A DNA stretch of 64,000 nt from Hetaerina americana (Eukaryota; Arthropoda; Insecta; Odonata; Calopterygidae), in the NCBI GenBank assembly GCA_022747635.1, contig JAKTNV010000014.1, forward strand, positions 13,423,110 to 13,487,109. The letters are read 5' to 3'. Positions 33,501-43,150 of the stretch are shown piece after piece. Position 1 is the first letter of the stretch; each line of letters begins with the position of its first letter. The notes below the pieces were generated by a model. That model worked only from the letters and a program-made list of their open reading frames with translations. It did not search any database and had not been told where the DNA came from. Made by a program: the position numbers and the translations under genes.

Positions 33501-36500
33501 TGTGCTCAACGGAATAATAAAAAGACGCTTGCCTTTTAATTAATTTTACCACATTGCTGCTTACACAAGGCATTTTGAGATAATTTCATTAGAAAATCAC
33601 CATAGTTCACACCTCAAGAATGTATCCATAACTTAAGGCTAAGATGGAATGTAAACAATTTAAACTTCTTGAAAGGTTCGTATTGAGAGGGGCTCACGAG
33701 TAAAAACATTACTGTAGTTGTTTAGGGAAATGGGAAGAATGATTGCATGTTAAAGGTAAATGGGAAAATAATTGACCAAGTAGGCGATTATGCAATCTAA
33801 GTAGATAGGCAATGAATGATGGTAATACAAAAAAATTGAACCTCTTTGTCTATGGCAGCAGAAAATGCAGAATATAAATTTAACTGCATGAAGGTAAATT
33901 TGAATGTGCTAGGAGAAGCAAGAATGCTGACTAAATGCAGTGGATATTGAGTGGCTGATGAGCAGTACAAAGGGGGAAATAGGGTGATTAATGAGTTTGC
34001 CTGAAAGAATGTGGCTTCAATCACCAAAAAAAAAAGATGATTCAGGTATACATGGGAAAAATTCTTCTTCAACAGACTTAATATCATTGGGTATACATCT
34101 CTTGACAGAGCAAAAAATCACACAGAGAACACATTGCCGGCCTCGGTGGCAGTAGGGTAATATCCTTGTCTGCCAATCCAAGGGTTGTGGGTTTGATTCC
34201 CACCTGTTTGAGTTGTCCTCCATCTAAGGCTTGGGTGTTTGTAATCCTGGCCATTGTTATCAATGTTAATTGTCCGATGTAAAAGCCAAAAAGGGCTGTT
34301 TTCGAACCAAGGCTAAATAAAACCACTATGTTGTATGGTGGCATTAAGCCTCATTTATTTCCAAAACGTATTTGTGATTTTAAGTTTGCCGCATCAACCA
34401 TTGAGGGATCCTAAATCCAAGATTATTTAGGGTGTCAAATATTCACAAGAACATTACTTTTAGTCACTTTCTTCCTATAGATATACTTAATGACACTGTT
34501 TCAACTACAGAAATAATTCAAATAAACACGTTTGCACAGGTGTAATACTTTCTATTCTTTATTGCTTCCAAAATCAACTGCTTTTTTTTATGACCCAAAT
34601 TTATTAATTTATGACCAAAAATCAATTGCTTAAGTACTTATACATCCTGGTCAAGTAAATACTTAGGATCCGATGTAAGATGAGAGGCAAGAAATATTAA
34701 AGTTAGATATGGATTGTGGAAGAGAAAAAAACCTTGTTTTGAAATATGGAAAGGAGATATCACTGTCTCAATGAATCATAGTAATGGTCTATAATTATTT
34801 GCTTACTGCAAGATAATTATAATGCCAAGTCACAAGAATTCCAATCACTACTTATGGAGAAAAATTCCTGGGTTCCAATCGACCCAGGATTTGATGAAAA
34901 TTCAGATGAGCAACTGAAAGGTGAAGAAAGGCATTCCAATCATTGGGCTCAGATCATCTTATTTTTTAAAGTAAATTATGCGCCATTGGAGGACAGGGAA
35001 CTTTATGAGAGTGAAAACAGCCAAGGAGAGACTAGAAAAGAATTGTATATTTTTCTTTAAATCATACTGCTGAAACTGCTAAACATGAGTACACTGAGAA
35101 AATACTAAACATCAACAGGAAGCTCATCAAATGAGGTATATACTTTGAGGATAAGACCCTCAACCCCGTTTTCCCCCAATGGTCTGCCAACAGATAAAAA
35201 AAACACACAAACACAGTAATTAACCTGAAGGTTGGTTAGGCAAGTGATGGTAGAGTTCACCAGGTACTAAGCGCGACAGCATGTGAAATTCACACATCAG
35301 GGTAAGGGGGCTAGTTCCTTTCCCTGTGCCAGTTATGGTTTCACCCTGCTAAGGTGGAGTTGAGGGTGCCCAGAGAGGCTTGCCCGGGAATCGAACCTGA
35401 AGTATCCAATTGTTAGCCCAATGCTCTACCCCTAGACTGCCTTGACCAATTGTCAAACTATGAAATTTTAATGTTAACACTGGATCATACGACCATTAGC
35501 AGATACATGGTGATAGCCAAGTTAGACAAAGAGGAGAGCAAAATGGCAAAAACAGAGGAGGCAAAAGCATTAATATCACCGTGGAGGAGTTATGTTAAAG
35601 CTTCTGAAGAAAGATTATACAAAACAAAAAACAAAGGAGATCATTGAGAAGAGTGAGAATACCTTGTGGGAGAGCTGCACCACAGGTTTAAAAGTATTTT
35701 GAAGAGTGATCATGAGAAGAATGAGCACTGAAGCTCAACAGAAGTACCAATGTCTACAGGTGGCAATAGTGGGGGAAAATTGCACTAACTCTCAAGTACA
35801 GAGACTTTAGTACCTCGAAAAATTACCCATGCAAATCAGAAGGAAATTGCTTATTGGAGTATTAAGGGCGATTTAGATTGTTTGGGAGAAGGGTGAGAAT
35901 TTTCCAGAACTATGGAATATTTATCAACTTATGTTTTCACATCATGAATGGTGGCAAAGTAGTGATAATGAGTTACTACTTTGACACTATCATTACACTG
36001 CAATTGTCATCTAAATTTATGAGGCTAATGAAGGGTTTTAAAAATTGGCAGTTTATTGCATCTAATGACCATTAGAGTGATATGTTACTTTCACGACAAT
36101 CTGAGCGCTCTCCAGTTTCATCTTATTTGTCATAGGGAAAATGAAACTTTAGTACATTTTCTCACACATTTAGTACATTTACTGCACACCATGAAGAGGT
36201 TAAAAAGGAACCTTGATGACAGTAAAATAAAACTGACAACTAATTTTAACTTCCAAGGAAAAGAACCTAGACCAAAATGTGCTCTCACTGTGCATAAGAA
36301 TAATGAAAATAAAGTTAGATGCACGATTTCTGTAACTAACATTTACACAATTGACAACAGAAGTCAAAATAGAATCAACTAATATCTACACAAATATAAT
36401 TCTGCATTAATGCTACTTACTAGGGCGCTTATTAAGAATATAATATATTAACAATTAAAGCAAACCTCCAATGTAACTTCATTCTTTGATTCCACTTCAA

Positions 36501-36570
36501 ATCTCAATTCCGTGTCAGGCTCCAACTTAAACTCTTGAACATTCGAATCTTTGTCTTTTTCTTCAGACAT
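18580..36570 (-). CDS. Clp1: Polyribonucleotide 5'-hydroxyl kinase Clp1, complete, eight exons
   Basis: RNA 5'-OH kinase of cleavage factor II (mRNA 3'-end formation), also associated with the tRNA splicing endonuclease; nuclear. Exons in transcription order: 36570-36466, 32515-32354, 30656-30437, 26972-26802, 26695-26505, 25250-25031, 22273-22180, 18691-18580. They total 1275 nt, giving 424 residues, against about 425 in vertebrate CLP1. The N-terminal domain begins [19 protein letters not shown]. The P-loop GPTDVGKST lies at residues 120-128 with the catalytic-type lysine at 126, followed by [21 protein letters not shown] and [10 protein letters not shown]. The C-terminal domain shows [16 protein letters not shown], then LLHHLLAVS...SNVAGFV and [14 protein letters not shown] before the TGA stop. 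The last two exons are short and were found by homology alone. Exon 1 has a weak donor (GTTTGC). Intron 3 contains a full-length LINE in antisense. Confidence 0.95.
19545..20416 (+). mobile_element. Internally deleted mariner relic in Clp1 intron 7
   Basis: Ends share the inverted motif TATGAAA...AAGTTTC(C/A)GAC (19545 side and, on the minus strand, 20416 side). Between them a frameshifted plus-strand transposase reads [36 protein letters not shown] and a decayed [13 protein letters not shown] stretch, then [18 protein letters not shown]. It then jumps to [33 protein letters not shown]. The whole catalytic core with the three aspartates is missing, so the element is dead. Confidence 0.72.
20417..22179. 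other. Rest of Clp1 intron 7
   Basis: AT-rich, no coding pattern or repeat that I can name. Confidence 0.5.
23590..24490 (+). pseudogene. Decayed LINE reverse transcriptase relic
   Basis: In Clp1 intron 6, antisense to the gene. Translation with frame changes gives [13 protein letters not shown] (from KAFDSVNH), [10 protein letters not shown] (from GVPQGSVLGP), [10 protein letters not shown] where YADD should be, and then [21 protein letters not shown] frameshifted [23 protein letters not shown] piece follows at about 24110-24165. The catalytic YADD is destroyed, and several stops are present. It is older than, and different from, the element at 27057-30383. Confidence 0.75.
24820..24850. 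repeat. (ATT)n microsatellite
   Basis: About ten uninterrupted ATT units in Clp1 intron 6. Confidence 0.95.
27057..30383 (+). mobile_element. Full-length APE-type non-LTR retrotransposon in Clp1 intron 3
   Basis: The element runs from AGATGGCCGCC to an A-rich tail of AATA/AAATA units, flanked by a candidate 7-bp duplication ATAGTGA (27050-27056 and 30384-30390). It is in antisense to Clp1. The 5' end resembles a YY1-type GATGGCC initiator, and a CACGTG box is at 27078-27083. It carries one long intact ORF and no separate ORF1 that I can see. GC content and CT-rich codon use differ sharply from the surrounding intron. The intact frame points to recent insertion. Clade not certain (CR1/L2/jockey-like). 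Confidence 0.92.
27165..30263 (+). CDS. LINE polyprotein: 2A-like motif, AP endonuclease, reverse transcriptase
   Basis: 1032 residues from the first in-frame ATG (27165); the frame stays open upstream to 27081 but only with a GTG. A hydrophobic stretch [10 protein letters not shown] is followed at residues 77-85 by GDVNLNPGP, a 2A-like sequence. The endonuclease follows: [11 protein letters not shown] (about 93), LSETWL, FYRPP, GDFN (233-236) and SDH (302-304). The reverse transcriptase shows [22 protein letters not shown] (about 665), [13 protein letters not shown] and the catalytic YADD (757-760). The C-terminal region ([14 protein letters not shown] onward) is leucine/serine-rich with no zinc knuckle that I recognise. 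No stop or frameshift interrupts it, so the protein could be functional for target-primed reverse transcription. Confidence 0.93.
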   Translation: MSCDHYPCEDIPVPQDTFSYRSFYFSTFASSGLSPCRLRFPVSLSPGSRRLLGPSPTASTPHSRCGVVILLLILLSGDVNLNPGPPCAPPVHVYYQNVRSLRNKLSICDSHAHELAQFDIIALSETWLSPSFADGELSFSVSHSVYRRDRLTRGGGVLLAINSKYPSKRRKDLETACEIVWSEVSLPHGAHSKVNKIFVGCFYRPPSSDISVLENCLDSVFKTINLGPIILVGDFNLSIQWDTPTHGTPLNGHDEFFIEHFISALQLSQYCTQRTRNLATLDLLLSSVPPEALTPGRNIFNSDHESLDAVFRIRGSRKLRGDPPAHMKPFPAWSKVRWEDVNRCLDLLPWGVLTALSPEEGVDFLYLVIESVIKDFVPLVKPKSKKFPSWFKPDTVHLLGNKNRAWYLYKNFLNKNTRRSFIELRCFSKSLIRRDYEEFTLRLSSSITSDPKKFWSFVNRRRNRPQIPVAVSYGNAKAVGPERPNLFLKFFTECLTPAFNPPVSSDLSLTPSCCYSLPQIQTDSREVFKFLCKIPLRRSPGPDGISPIFVRNCASSLSLPLSLLLNRCFSLGTFPPQWKSANVIPILKTGIKNEISNYCPISLLPILSSVCERIILNRLYYFTSPFLSSNQHGFLPGRSCLTNLALFQHHAVSAITSKTQLDAIFLDFSKAFDSLNHNLLINKLSQRFNVHGNFLKLLTSFLSNRNQRVILSGASSPWSSVTSGVPQGSILGPYLFNLYIDDLASLVPTSLAHTLLYADDCKIFKEINSPTDCYHLQEALNKISEWCSTWMLNLNSNKCNTLVLSLKKSPLTFNYTINSVPLNRVASVKDLGVLTDRKLNFSGHIKAVKCKAMSLLGLLYRYTEIKDVQSLTAYFSTIILPLITYLSPIWSMSALSDLNTLNTITNFFSKIVKYRVPHLRDSPTESLLSSLSICNLSSLRLKSDFKLMHNTLNSINDCPELISLINFRVPPRVTRDHSLFHQPVPRLSLTKRSLFFRLPALLNSLPESIDPLSLPANTFINLSLTHLSHLPQ
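31086..31112. repeat. Poly-G tract
   Basis: An eighteen-base G run followed by AA and a further G run, in Clp1 intron 2. On the coding (minus) strand it is poly-C. It could form a G-quadruplex on the plus strand. Confidence 0.9.
33205..33321 (+). mobile_element. Fold-back element with perfect 33-bp arms, sister of 4073-4268
   Basis: Arms 33207-33239 and 33245-33277 are perfect 33/33 inverted repeats around a 5-bp loop. A tail (33278-33321) follows that aligns with the tail of the 4073 element (shared pattern ATnTGAATnG, then AAAGTnATGCC and AAACCAT). Flanks TTGGTTCTTT (33195-33204) and TTGATTCTTT (33322-33331) look like a 10-bp target duplication with one mismatch. Located in Clp1 intron 1. 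Confidence 0.65.
34138..34345 (+). mobile_element. tRNA-headed SINE, family C
   Basis: Starts GGCCTCGGTGGCAGTAGGG with an A-box-like part, followed about 45 bp later by the B-box GGGTTTGATTCCC, then a body ending in AAATAAAACCA. The structure is a tRNA-derived head plus unrelated tail; it cannot fold as an intact tRNA gene with an acceptor stem. No sister copy in the window. Confidence 0.65.
35180..35447 (-). mobile_element. tRNA-headed SINE, family A, copy 2
   Basis: Same family as 4980-5265: shared body CACACATCAGGGTA and TTCCTTTCCCTGTGCCAGTT, and a tRNA-like head whose B-box (GGTTCGATTCC) is read on the minus strand at about 35385-35395. It is more diverged and no target duplication could be recognised. 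Clp1 intron 1. Confidence 0.8.
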
Positions 36571-36941
36571 ATTTATCACCTTACGTAAATAAGAATACGA
36601 AACTACAACAGCAATCGCATACACAAATGGATAAAAACTACGAGCTCTTTTATTAAGTGCTAAGATGAAAATAACTAATTATACACCAACATATCTAACG
36701 CAGGATGACGATCATTGTGTATTAAGACATTAATATGGAATATGAGACAGTTGCTCGGCACTGGAATGATTTATTATGCTGTGATTACCAACAGCCTGAA
36801 CAAATTATGAATTGAATCGTCGTTCACAAAAGCACGATCGAAATCACGTCCTTCTTATATTTTGTTCATTTTGGCTCCATCTCTCGGTGAAATATTTTCC
36901 TGATAGTCGCATTTGTAACTTCATTTGTGTAGCTGAGAAAG
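36571..36941. promoter_or_regulatory. Shared head-to-head 5' region of Clp1 and NDUFB5
   Basis: Only 371 bp separate the Clp1 start codon (minus strand) from the NDUFB5 start codon (plus strand), so both 5' UTRs and promoters must fit here or overlap. The stretch is a little less AT-rich near NDUFB5 and I see no clear TATA box at a convincing distance. Two housekeeping genes in this arrangement suggest a bidirectional promoter; this is inference from spacing. Confidence 0.6.
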
Positions 36942-39900
36942 ATGGCTGTCTGGAGTTCACTTGTAAAGACCATTATTCCTCGTAGATTAGTTTTTGATAA
37001 ATGTAGTCAATTTGGTAAAGATACAAGTGTCTTCAGAAATGTCCTCCTTGGTAATCTAGACGTTTTCAAGCTGCATAAAAGTTACTAAGTTTGAATTGCA
37101 TTTTTCATCATCTTGGTGTATGTTAAATTTCCTTTTCAGAACAAAGAGCAAGGATGTCTGGCGGTGGACATAGGACGATGCCGATCACTCCCTCTCGCTG
37201 GCAGTGGCATAAATTTAAAGACCTTGTTCACTTTTACTTAATGGTTGGCCTTATTCCCGTAACTGCTATTGTATTGTACTGTAATATATTTATTGGACCT
37301 GCACAACTGGCAGAGATACCTGAAGGATATGTTCCTAAACATTGGGAATATCATCGGGTAAGCTAATTTGTACGCATTTGAAATGTATGTAAAAGTAACG
37401 AAGTTTCATTAAATATAATTTTTTCAGCACCCCATAAGCCGGTTTATTGCAAGATACATCCTTAACAATCCTCAACAGGAATACGAGAAAATGCTGCACA
37501 TGATTTTTGAAGAGGAGGAAAGAATAAAGTTGAGGTAGGTAGTCTTACAAATTTCAATCGTAGTGCTTGACGAGAAATTGTTTGCTAAAATATATGTTGT
37601 ACTTAAAATAGCATTTAAATCTATTCTTGGAAACAATATTAATTTAACAACACTTTCTGTGTAACATAGTATATTTAAAAATAAGGTAAGAGGTGTCCGC
37701 GGAAAATTGTCGGAGTACATTTTAATTTTGTACTCAATTGGTTATCTTGCATAATTTACCAGCAAAGGCACTCTCACCCCCATGAAAACTTCTCAAAACG
37801 CATGAATTACCAAACGGGCAACAATCAGCATGCAAGGGAACTTCTGCCAACAATGTGTAGTGTACGAATCAGGACTCGACTTATAATTCATTTCGTAATT
37901 GCTCGTCTCCACAATTTTGATTTAAAGTGGTGGCACTAGTTCCACAGTAATAAGGTATCATCTGTTATATTTTCAAAGGCGAAGTTCATGAATATTGGAA
38001 TGAGATGTTTGGGTAAGATGGGTTTATCCAAGGTTGGTTAAAGGGAGAGCTTTGGCAGGGAATGCAATGATGTGTTGATAGTGTAGGAAGCGGACTGCAA
38101 GAGTCGGAGGAAACTTGAATGAGCGACACTTAAAGTTGGTAGAGCATTTTGAGGAAGGACCTTAGGTTGTTCAGAAGGCCCCATTCTTGAAATGAAATCC
38201 AAGCGTTTGTAGAGACCTAGAATCAAATGCAGATCCTCCAGGTAGTTAACCTGTGCTAAAGCTATGTCCCTTCAATGAATGAACAAGAGTGGAAACAGGT
38301 GCCAAAGCTGGATTATACATGTTTCCTTCCAACATTTATTTCAAAGCTTAATTTAATGTAATCGTAAAGAAAGTATTAAGTGTCGTAATATATGTGCAGT
38401 TAATGGTCAATAATTCAAAATTTGGACGTATTATTTCTTAAAAATAATCCAATTGGCTTGAAAGAGATGTGCCCTAATAGTGAATGCATCCGTAGTTATT
38501 TAGTTCATAAAATAGATGCTTGTGCCATTCTAGAGTTGGGAAATAACGTTCCTGTTGGTCTTATGACTGGAAAATAATGTTAATTCTAAATGTGCCACAA
38601 TGTTTTTTATGGGGAGACTGGAATTGCATAATTTCGAAAAAAGTTATTCAATTTTAAATGGTGACTGCACTGGAAATAGATAGTCCACATTTTTATGATT
38701 AGGAAATTTCAGGATTCATGTCTCGTTCCTAACGCATTTTTACTGTGGATGCATGAAGTAACATATAATATCTAAATATTATAGCCTAACATCATATGGG
38801 TATCTTTTAAAAATTCTTGTTTAAATACGTACATTTGAATATTTTAAGCGGCTGTTTTTCAAGACACGGCAGTTCATTGATAGTTTCATTGCAAATCAGG
38901 CAGTAATGATATTTAGAGTTAAAGGTGTAATGGCTGCTTGGGTCATTTTTGCTAGAAGCAATGCTTGATATCATAACAGGCATATCCAAGGTAGGATTCA
39001 AACTTAAGATATTCAAGTTACTTGTGAGCATTTTAACTTACTGACCTGGTATTTAAGTTGTATCAGTAGCTGCACCAAGTCACCAGGATCCTTAAGGAAT
39101 TTGGCTTTTCCCCCACAAATATTTTATGTAAATATTTACTCTGCAATTCCATAATGTCGGACCAAACAGTCTTCATATCATCTTCAAGGTATTGCATAGT
39201 ATGTATGTCCTCTTAAGGTTGCATAGAATGGATACGTGTGGTTTTTCATTCCTTTGTGAGATATTTTTCTCCTTGTTTTAATATTAAAAAAATCCCCCTT
39301 ACTTAAAAGTGAACTATTATTTGCATGGCAATTTTCTAACCCATGTTAAGACTTCTGTGCTACACATCATCTTAATGTTATTTTTCATTCATTATTATTA
39401 GGGTTTTATTGCCCCGTAATATAGGTACATATTTGTCTAACCAATCTCATTATTTCTTGGAATGCAGTTTGTGTCGTGAACATCTCTTCATGGTATGTTT
39501 TCGTTACAGATGCTTGCAATGCTCTAATGGTATTTCCTAAATTTGTTGCATCTCTTATTTAAGTGAAAGTTTGCTTTTACTAATTTCTTCACTTTAATCT
39601 GCATATTGCTTATTTCAGGGTAGTATACTGCCGATAAATCTAATTAATTCCTCTGATTTGTAACGTGGTTGGCTCTAGTGTCAATGCAATTTTCTAAGCA
39701 ATTGAATGGGATAGAAAATACCCCCAACAATCATTGTGGTATTATTTTGGCTGAAGATTATCTGCTATTAAGGTAGTTGCCAGGCGTTTTGGTGCTGAAA
39801 CTAATGACCTATAGAATTTGCAAATAGGTAGTCTTGTATGGCTCTTTAATCCTTCATATACCAAATGCTTTGAACATCATCACTGAGTAATTAATAGACA

Positions 39901-42900
39901 CCAACAACAACCTGTCAACCGAAGCAATTACTTGCCATTTGGCCAACCCAAATCCATTGTGTAAGCAACGATGTGACGTACATCAACAGTCACTCTTCTA
40001 AAAATTAGCTTGGAAACAGAAAAAGTCCTATATGATACAGACACATTTCTATGTGGTATTTTAAAAGCATGAGAAAGGGAATATTCATTTATCCAATAAT
40101 TTTGGATTTTAAGAAAGCTTTCAATTAATTCGCTTGTCAAAATATCAAGTGATGTAAACAGCACTCACTTATTCATATTTCAGTCATCATTCATATTATT
40201 CACTGAATAGGTAATGTAAATAGTTTTAATATGAAAAAATCCTTTTCTGATGACATCAAGGACATAATACGAACCCCAACGTATTACGATCAGAGGGATT
40301 ATGAATATAAGATAGAGAGATAGACTGCAAGACTGACAGGCTTAAAATGTAATTTTTTCCAAGAACGATATGAGATCAGAATGCTTAAACTCAAAATCCC
40401 CCAGAAATCAGTTTGACACAAAAGTGTTAATCTATGAGGTAGGGACTGTGCATGGTTATATGAATATATTATTTTTTGTAGGTTTCCCCTACCTTCCCCC
40501 ACCCATTTGAAAAACCCTAACCTGGACACCATATCCTGGTGCTGCACCCCCTGCCAAACACCACCTGATGTAGAAAATATACTGTGATACTATTTTAAAA
40601 GGGGCAACAGACAAGAATGTATGCACTTTTCCACTTAGAGGTCTTCAAATGGCTAAGTGCCTGAGTGTTAACATTTCATTGAATTTAACATGGGAGACCA
40701 AATTTAATTCAAGTTCTCTCGGGTTTCCCACCGGGTCAGGTTGCAGTACACCAACGTTTCGAAGGCTGACTCTGCCATTGTCTTCAGGGTGAAGTCATCA
40801 TTTCATCACTTCACCCTGAAGACGATGGCAGAGTCAGCCTTCGAAATGTCGGTGTACTGCAACCTGACCCGGTGGGAAACCCGAGAGAACTTCTTGAATA
40901 CCACACGCCGGGAAAACCTGAGATCCGACCAAATTTAAGTTTAACCATCTGTGGTGGCAGTTTAAAGGAGCTAGTATTTTTAAATTTTACAGTGGGGAAA
41001 ATAGTTCTGAAAAAGTGAAGAAAACACACCATTTCTTTTTACTCAGATAGCAGATAAAAAAAACTGTGAGCATATGGGGTGTTTCTCAGAAAACAAAATG
41101 CTGAAGAAAGCTTAATAAAATTGTTTGTGACATACCTTGGTGGTGTTCCTGTAATGTGAAAGGAAAGAAAACTTCATGTACTTAATTATATTGCACTACC
41201 TGGGTTTTGTCATGGTATGACATCATCAGGTGGGCATGGTTTTAGCACAAATGTAAGAGTCTTGTATATATAGTCGGTTGGGAATGGGGTGCAGGGGGAG
41301 GAATGGCGTTGGGGATGGCACATGTTCAAGAACATGACTGCTTCAAATGTAAAAGCAGGCCTTTCTATTCCAAAAATATTCAATAAACTCAACTGCAACA
41401 GTAGTATTTTTATAATTTAAATTTTGCTTGTGACATTGAAAACTTGTAATGTTGTAAATGAATATTTGTATCAGCCTTACTCCTTATCTAGTTCGTCTCT
41501 CTTCTTATTGTATCTCTCATCTGTTCCTCAACTATAAGAAACCTCAATTCTTTCCACCAGCAAATGACTCCCCACCTCTTGACTCATTTCTCAGCCATGA
41601 GCAAGAATTTCCCTCAACCAAAATTGTTCACTCCCCTCACCTAAATTTCCAATGGACTATATTTCCTTGCACTGAATTCAGTATTTCCTCCTGATGTGGT
41701 CTGACTCTAATGTAACCTAGGTCATGCAATGACATTTTGTATCTTCTCAAAAGGACTGCTGGCTGGTTCATAAAATGCAATCAAAAAAGGGCACGTAAAA
41801 ACTTCATAATCTGGGATGGGACCTCCTGCAAACACAAAAAAATCAGTCTAGGTTAGACCTAATGCAAATATATTAACTCAATAATTTGCTTTGTAATTGG
41901 AAGTAACCCAAGCCCTGCACTATGCCAGAAGGTTGGACAGATTTGAGGGAGCATGAGTATATCACTAAGAGATAGCGGCTGTATCATATCAATACATACC
42001 TACTCTCTAGTTTTATTCCTATCATAATTTTCTCTTACTTTGTTGGCTGGTGTCATAACACCCCCTGGCCCGAAGCCTTATGGTGGTGTGCAGGGTTTTT
42101 GGATGCAGATGAACCAGAGTATGCCACCATAGTAACAACTTTTGCACATCCACAGGTTACTAAATAATCTCAGTGTGTGGATTTTAAAAAATGAAATGTA
42201 GATTCATGTTAGGTAAGTCATTAATCATTGTAGAGTGACATAACAAAAAATGATGTATCATATAAAAATGATAACTCATTCTTCTAGGAAAAGTAAATTT
42301 ACTCAGTTGTGATAAGAAGAAAGAGGTCCTGTTATCTGTGTAATTACTGTTAGTATCTCTAAATTAAATATGTCACCGTTGTTTTATCATATTATCCGGA
42401 CCTGTCATTCAAAGTTATGCTAATTTTGTAACAGTAATAGCAAAGAGTGACGGTGTACTTGGAGGTGACATTACATCTAATGGTGAAATTAAATTGGAAC
42501 CATGAAGACTCCTATTAGTCAAAGGTTTCTTGAAAAATTATATAGAAGGAAGTTTTATGGTAAGAGTATTAAGCTATTTAAGGTGACCGTATGGCAATGA
42601 GAGTCAAGGGGCGTCGGAAAGGGCAGACTGTAATTTGATGCCACCCATGGGTGTGCTTATGATAGTATGCAATATAGTCCTGCTTCTAAGAGGGTTTTAT
42701 GTTATGGAATTAGCTTGCTAGGGGGTATTAGCTTTAGTAGGTTGAACTTGAGTATGGAAAATCAAGAACAAAATTATTTGTGCAATAAAGAGGCAGCTGG
42801 TAACTCTTGCACACTCAACCATTTGAATACCTAATCTCTCTTGGAAATCCTGTGGTAAGATTTCAAAAAAATTCAATGTGGAGTAAAATTTATGCATATC

Positions 42901-43055
42901 TGTTTCATGTTTACAGGAAAATTGAAGAACTGGTGAAGCTTAAAATGGGCGAGCGTGCTGACTACAAGTCATATTACTATCAGCCTGTGGATCCTAAGTA
43001 TCATCGTATGAGCCGAGAAGCTGCTGATGCACGGGCGGCGATCCGAGGAGACTAA
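36942..43055 (+). CDS. NDUFB5: NADH dehydrogenase 1 beta subcomplex subunit 5 (SGDH), complete, four exons
   Basis: Accessory subunit of mitochondrial complex I in the inner-membrane arm. Exons 36942-37050, 37140-37357, 37428-37534 and 42917-43055 give 573 nt and 190 residues, close to the 189 of the vertebrate protein. The first about 40 residues (MAVWSSLVKTIIPRRLVF...) are basic and lack acidic runs, as in a mitochondrial presequence. One membrane segment lies at about residues 66-88 (LVHFYLMVGLIPVTAIVLYC). It is followed by the family hallmark AELAEIPEGYVP-x-HWEY, here AQLAEIPEGYVPKHWEYHR, then HPISRFIARYI and the YYYQPVDP tail. Exon 1 could also end at 37014 (GTAAAG), which keeps phase and removes 12 residues; transcripts would decide. 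An AATAAA signal sits at 43145-43150. Intron 3 is about 5.4 kb and holds several repeats. Confidence 0.94.
37535..40234. other. First half of NDUFB5 intron 3
   Basis: Mostly AT-rich non-coding DNA. A less AT-rich stretch at 38030-38240 has several open frames but no recognisable product; it may be an old repeat. Confidence 0.5.
40235..40575 (+). mobile_element. Severely 5'-truncated LINE, same family as 53155-55871
   Basis: Aligns almost base for base with 55505-55830: ACGAACCCCAACGTATTACG near its start, the shared CAAAATCCCCCAG segment, a TTTTTTGTAGG stretch and CTGGTGCTGCACCCCCTGCC near the end. Only the C-terminal few codons and 3' UTR are present. Located in NDUFB5 intron 3. Confidence 0.8.
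40708..40926 (+). mobile_element. Fold-back insertion with hammerhead-like cores and 12-bp target duplication (Penelope-like?)
   Basis: A 219-bp insertion flanked by the perfect direct repeat GACCAAATTTAA (40696-40707 and 40927-40938). Arms 40711-40795 and 40808-40892 are near-identical inverted repeats of 85 bp around a 12-bp spacer, followed by a 34-bp tail. Each arm, read outward from the spacer, has CTGAAGA (40816-40822; minus 40787-40781), a short imperfect helix, then GAAA (40843-40846; minus 40760-40757), the conserved hammerhead core order. Hammerhead motifs in terminal repeats are known from Penelope-like retroelements. Assignment to that class is inference; no reverse transcriptase is present. 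Confidence 0.6.
42041..42112 (+). mobile_element. Short LINE 3'-end fragment, diverged
   Basis: GGCTGGTGTCATAACACCCC, GTGTGCAGGGTTTTTGGATG and CAGATG follow the layout of the LINE 3' end at 55805-55870 (CTGGTGCTGCACCCCCTGCC, CTCGCAGGGTATTGATG). Probably a third, older 3' end. Short, so only suggestive. Confidence 0.4.
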
Positions 43056-43144
43056 AATTATTTGTTTTCACCGTAGCTATACATTTTTACATTTGATGGA
43101 TATGTAAAAAAACTGTACAGGAATTATAGTATATATATAATTGT

Positions 43145-43150
43145 AATAAA
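43145..43150 (+). terminator. Poly(A) signal AATAAA of NDUFB5
   Basis: An exact AATAAA hexamer lies 90 bp after the NDUFB5 stop codon, in an AT-rich stretch. Cleavage site not determined. Confidence 0.6.

Noticed and set aside
34138..34210. Possible tRNA gene (plus strand)
   Set aside because: No closing acceptor stem; the downstream body and A-rich end fit a SINE.
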